Below, in pieces: positions 61,356-64,000 of a stretch of 64,000 bases of DNA (position 1 is its first letter; each line of letters opens with the position of its first letter). The notes beneath the pieces are model-generated. The model made no database searches. It saw only the letters and a program-made list of their open reading frames with translations, and was not told where the DNA came from. Source of the DNA: Streptomyces sp. NBC_00286 (lineage in GTDB: Bacteria > Actinomycetota > Actinomycetes > Streptomycetales > Streptomycetaceae); assembly GCF_036173125.1 (NCBI RefSeq), contig NZ_CP108054.1:1922001-1986000 (forward strand), written 5' to 3'. Both the position numbers and the translations under genes were made by a program.

Positions 61356-61603
61356 GCCTCATCCTCCGCGATCACGTTGAACTGGAGCGAGATCCGGGTG
61401 GCGCCGGAGTCCAGGGTCTTGCGCAGCAGGGCGTCCACGGCGGTGAGTACGGCGTCGGCGCTGCCCTCCGCGGTGTTGCCGAACGGCCCGACGTCCACCG
61501 CGTCCAGCTCCGCCGCCTCGATGACCTCGCGGGCGACCATCGCGTGCGGCGGCGCCTCGTCGAGGTCGAAGGGCTCGGTCGTGAACTCCACTCTCAATCG
61601 CAC
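61352..61603 (-). CDS. Small conserved protein coupled to the HTH gene, 83 aa
   Basis: Starts at GTG 61603 (MRLRVEFTTEPFDLDEAPPH) and ends ATRISLQFNVIAEDEA. A ferredoxin-like beta-alpha-beta pattern with AREVIEAAELDAVDVGPFGN resembles MTH1187/thiamine-binding-type small proteins. Could be a ligand sensor for its HTH neighbour; that is inference from the GTGA overlap. Confidence 0.8.
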   Translation of the reverse strand: MRLRVEFTTEPFDLDEAPPHAMVAREVIEAAELDAVDVGPFGNTAEGSADAVLTAVDALLRKTLDSGATRISLQFNVIAEDEA

Positions 61604-61673
61604 GCGCTCAACCTAACGCGCCCGCAGCGGCCACGGGGAGCCGCGATCGGATCGGGCTCCGCCCGCTGCCGGG

Positions 61674-63329
61674 TCACGGGGGAGGGCAGGCCTCCCCTCG
61701 GCCCTGATAGGTCCTGTAGAGCGGCGACTTGTCCTGCCGCTCCTTCGGGAAGGTCACGACGGGTACCGGTTTGCACACCGGCCAGCGCCCGACCACCGCC
61801 TCGTTCCTGGCGCCCTTGTCCAGGCCGATGTTCTCATCGACGAAGGTGAAGACGCCGCTCGCGCCCGGTACGCAGCCGACGCAGCGTTCGGAGGGGCTGC
61901 CCCGGCGCAGTGCGTCGTAGACGTCGTCGTGGTCCACGGGGTTGTCCTGGCCGCCCTGGGCCGCGGCGACAGCGGTGCCCACGGCGGTGAGGGCGTCGTG
62001 GTACATCACGGCGTAGCCGTCGTTGAGGGCGGCGGCATCCTCCCCGCTGAAGTACTGGCCGTAGGAGGCGGCGAAGTCCCCGAAGAACCTGGGAACCTCC
62101 TCGTCACCGCCGCTGCCCGCAACCCAGCGGGGTGCGTCCACGGCGGCCGCGGTCACGATCTCGATGTGGTTCCGCTCGGCGATCTGGCGCATCCGAGGGC
62201 TCTCCGTGACCGGGTCACGGCCTGTACTGACGCGCAGGATGCGCAGCGGCTCGGCGTCCGTGCCCCAGTCGCAGGGGCTCCTGTGGTCGAGGGTCTCCAG
62301 GAAGGGCCGCAGGTCCGCGTCGCGGCCGGCCAGGAACACCGTCTTGACCCCGGCCGCGCACATCGCGTCCACCGCCTGCCGGAAGTCCTGCGCATCGCCC
62401 CGGTCGGACCCCTTGCTGCCCCGGTACACCGCGATCCGCCGCCCCACCGCGTCGTCCGTCCTGATGCCGTACTCCTCGCCGAACTCTTCGAGGAAGACCT
62501 TGCGGAGGTTTTCGACGTAGTTGTCGTCCTGCTCGTCGGCGATCAGGAAGGTGTCCTTGCGGTTCACCTCGTTCTCGATCACATAGCGCTTGAGGGCGTC
62601 GACGAGCTGGTCGGTGGAGGGCGACACCTTGAAGAGGTAGGAGTGCTCCATCTCGCGGGAGCTGAGCACCGCGCTGACGGCCGGGATCCGCACCTCTTTG
62701 TGCCCGAGTCCCTTCTGTACGGATTCGAGCGTGGCCGTGTCGCTGTTGGGAAAGCCGATGGCGGCGACGAGAGGGGCCTTGCCCGTGCGGCGGGCGGCCA
62801 GTTCACCGGTCACGGTCTTCCACTGGGTCAGGTCCTCGCCGACGTTGGCGAACAGGAGTTGGACGGCGGTGCCGTCGGTGGCGGCCCCGTGGTTGTGGCC
62901 GTACTGGGCGACGTAGGCACCCTGGAGGGCGTGCCGGATCAGCTCCTTCGACATGGCCGCGCCGGGCGTCGTGGAGGTGTACGGCATCATGACGGCGACG
63001 CTCACCACGGGCTTGCCCGATTTCCGTGCCGCCTTGTTCTCGCCCTCGATCCGGCCCATGACGTCGGCGAGGTCCGGGTCGAAGGCGTACGCCTCTGCCG
63101 TGACGCCGATGCACTCCTCGCCCGCGGCGGTGTCCACCCGCCGCAGCTCCTGGTTCTCGGTGCAGTAGTCGCGGCTGTCCCGGTACGCGTCCAGGCCCCA
63201 CCATGCACCCGCTCCCACCAGCGCGGAGACCACCACCCACAGGGCCACCACATCGATCAGGCCCAGCACCCGGAAGCGCAGCCGGCTCGGCAGCCAGACC
63301 CAGTTGCGGCGGTCCGTACGGCTGCTCAT
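61674..63329 (-). CDS. Membrane-anchored type-1 periplasmic-binding-fold protein
   Basis: 551 residues. Short basic cytosolic leader, one membrane helix at about 22-44 (VLGLIDVVALWVVVSALVGA), then a two-lobed type-1 binding fold: VVSVAVMMPYTSTTPGAAMS, APLVAAIGFPNSDTATLESV, VKTVFLAGRDADLRPFLETL, DGYAVMYHDALTAVGTAVAA. It resembles branched-chain amino-acid-type binding proteins but is anchored and has no ABC partner. ATG overlaps the stop of the upstream gene by 4 nt. Confidence 0.85.
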   Translation of the reverse strand: MSSRTDRRNWVWLPSRLRFRVLGLIDVVALWVVVSALVGAGAWWGLDAYRDSRDYCTENQELRRVDTAAGEECIGVTAEAYAFDPDLADVMGRIEGENKAARKSGKPVVSVAVMMPYTSTTPGAAMSKELIRHALQGAYVAQYGHNHGAATDGTAVQLLFANVGEDLTQWKTVTGELAARRTGKAPLVAAIGFPNSDTATLESVQKGLGHKEVRIPAVSAVLSSREMEHSYLFKVSPSTDQLVDALKRYVIENEVNRKDTFLIADEQDDNYVENLRKVFLEEFGEEYGIRTDDAVGRRIAVYRGSKGSDRGDAQDFRQAVDAMCAAGVKTVFLAGRDADLRPFLETLDHRSPCDWGTDAEPLRILRVSTGRDPVTESPRMRQIAERNHIEIVTAAAVDAPRWVAGSGGDEEVPRFFGDFAASYGQYFSGEDAAALNDGYAVMYHDALTAVGTAVAAAQGGQDNPVDHDDVYDALRRGSPSERCVGCVPGASGVFTFVDENIGLDKGARNEAVVGRWPVCKPVPVVTFPKERQDKSPLYRTYQGRGEACPPP

Positions 63330-64000
63330 CGCGCCCCTCCCGTTCGCGGCTGGTCGCCCTGCCAGTGGCGTTCGAGGGGCCAGTCCTCGCCGTCCTTCAC
63401 AGCGCGCGGCCAGCGGATGGCGGCCTGGGCCAGGACCGCGCGACCGGTCAGATGCTGGGCGGAGAGGAAGGACAGGTCCTGCCCTATCCGGTCGACCAAC
63501 GTCCGGTCCGCCTCCGCCAGTTCATCGGCCGCGTACCACAGAGCGTGCAGGAGCCGGTTGACGGCCTGCTTCTCCAGGCCCACTCCCGGGTCCGCCTGGA
63601 GCTGCAGCCGGTCGCGGCGCCCCTTGCCGACCTCCTGGCACTGCTCGAACCAGACGTCTCCGGGCGGCCGTGGCGCATGGGCCACGGTGCGCAGGATGTG
63701 CAGCCAGTCGACCGCGTCACCGTCGTCCCGCATGAACTCCGCGTGCAGCCAGTCGACGACTTCCTGTGCCTCTCCCCCGGCGAGCCGGTGCCACAGAAAG
63801 CGGGACCGCTCGGCCCGTTCCGCCTGCCCCGAGCGGCCTTCGGCCCGCTGCCGGTGGTGCTCGGCGAGCAGGGCGTGCGCGCTGAACCAGTCGACGCCGC
63901 TGCCGCCGCGCCCGCTGCGCATCTGGTGGACGAGCAGGGCGCGCAGGAACCGGTCCGTGATGAACGGCCGGCTGCCGGGTCCCCGGGACCAGCGCTCCCG
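63326..64000 (-). CDS. C-terminal part of an unknown protein (5' end outside window)
   Basis: About 224 residues up to the stop, all predicted helical: FITDRFLRALLVHQMRSG, DWFSAHALLAEHHRQRAEG, FLWHRLAGGEAQEVVDWLHA. It looks like the winged-helix and superhelical tail of an NTPase-type regulator, but the ATP-binding part would lie beyond the right edge. Overlaps the anchored binding protein by 4 nt, so both probably form one sensing unit. Confidence 0.75.
   Translation of the reverse strand, partial: RERWSRGPGSRPFITDRFLRALLVHQMRSGRGGSGVDWFSAHALLAEHHRQRAEGRSGQAERAERSRFLWHRLAGGEAQEVVDWLHAEFMRDDGDAVDWLHILRTVAHAPRPPGDVWFEQCQEVGKGRRDRLQLQADPGVGLEKQAVNRLLHALWYAADELAEADRTLVDRIGQDLSFLSAQHLTGRAVLAQAAIRWPRAVKDGEDWPLERHWQGDQPRTGGAR

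Noticed and set aside
1..64000. tRNA, rRNA, known riboswitches or replication origin
   Set aside because: Looked for cloverleaf ends, conserved rRNA stretches and DnaA-box clusters by eye; none recognised.

Overview
The window is high-GC (roughly 70%) actinobacterial chromosome with strong G/C bias at third codon positions, many GTG starts, overlapping ATGA/GTGA gene junctions and many two-component, TetR, GntR and IclR regulators. Gene content (AllR-type purine catabolism, RNase Sa-like secreted ribonuclease, TAXI-TRAP transporter, NIS siderophore synthetases) and the recurring GGGGCGCGGGGCTG...GCGGCTCCGCCGC intergenic repeat point to a Streptomyces or very close relative. No rRNA, tRNA, CRISPR array or intact transposon was seen.

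Layout. 0-9.8 kb: 3' part of a SNF2 helicase (cut by the left edge), a ROK sugar kinase with a membrane partner, a divergent GntR regulator / Gfo-Idh-MocA dehydrogenase pair, a NarL-type two-component system, a small membrane protein and a secreted guanyl-specific ribonuclease. 9.9-12.9 kb: an aromatic-ring monooxygenase coupled to an intradiol dioxygenase, and a DHFR-like reductase. 12.95-19.8 kb: allantoin block (allantoicase, allantoinase, divergent AllR-like IclR regulator, MobA-like cytidylyltransferase, malate synthase). 19.9-21.1 kb: a SelT/Rdx protein coupled to a HipA-like kinase.

21.1-37 kb is a worn accessory stretch: a broken tyrosine integrase, TerC, a decayed GH15 glucoamylase, a PP2C phosphatase, a SulP transporter, a broken zinc-ribbon gene, a MerR regulator, a ribonuclease J, a spermidine synthase-like protein, a deletion scar joining the remains of a divergent TetR/MFS pair, a heterodimeric ABC exporter with its TetR regulator, and at the right end an MFS remnant beside a possible second integrase relic. 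37-43.6 kb carries a TAXI-type TRAP transporter with two binding proteins and an embedded two-component system. 43.6-48.7 kb holds two divergent IucA/IucC siderophore synthetases, then an HxlR regulator divergent from an alanine-type aminotransferase. 48.7-57.5 kb has an RsbW-like ATPase, secreted and hypothetical proteins, a thioesterase, a GH89 lipoprotein, and a GT2 synthase coupled to a HEAT-repeat membrane protein. 57.7-61.6 kb is a second purine block (guanine deaminase, urate oxidase, HIU hydrolase, OHCU decarboxylase, HTH protein, small conserved protein). The right edge has a membrane-anchored type-1 binding protein coupled to an incomplete gene.

How it fits together. The two purine blocks are one pathway: guanine to xanthine, urate to 5-hydroxyisourate to OHCU to allantoin (57.7-60.9 kb), allantoin to allantoate to ureidoglycolate (12.9-15.5 kb), and glyoxylate to malate (aceB). 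Both ureide operons carry the same dyad TCAAC-N5-GTTGA just upstream, 45 kb apart, which is the most interesting regulatory signal here and is a candidate AllR operator. No obvious new defence or mobile system was found; the more unusual items are the TAXI/two-component arrangement, the GT2-HEAT operon, the divergent NIS synthetases, the HTH/small-protein couple in the urate operon and a perfect 21-bp inverted repeat near 49.3 kb.
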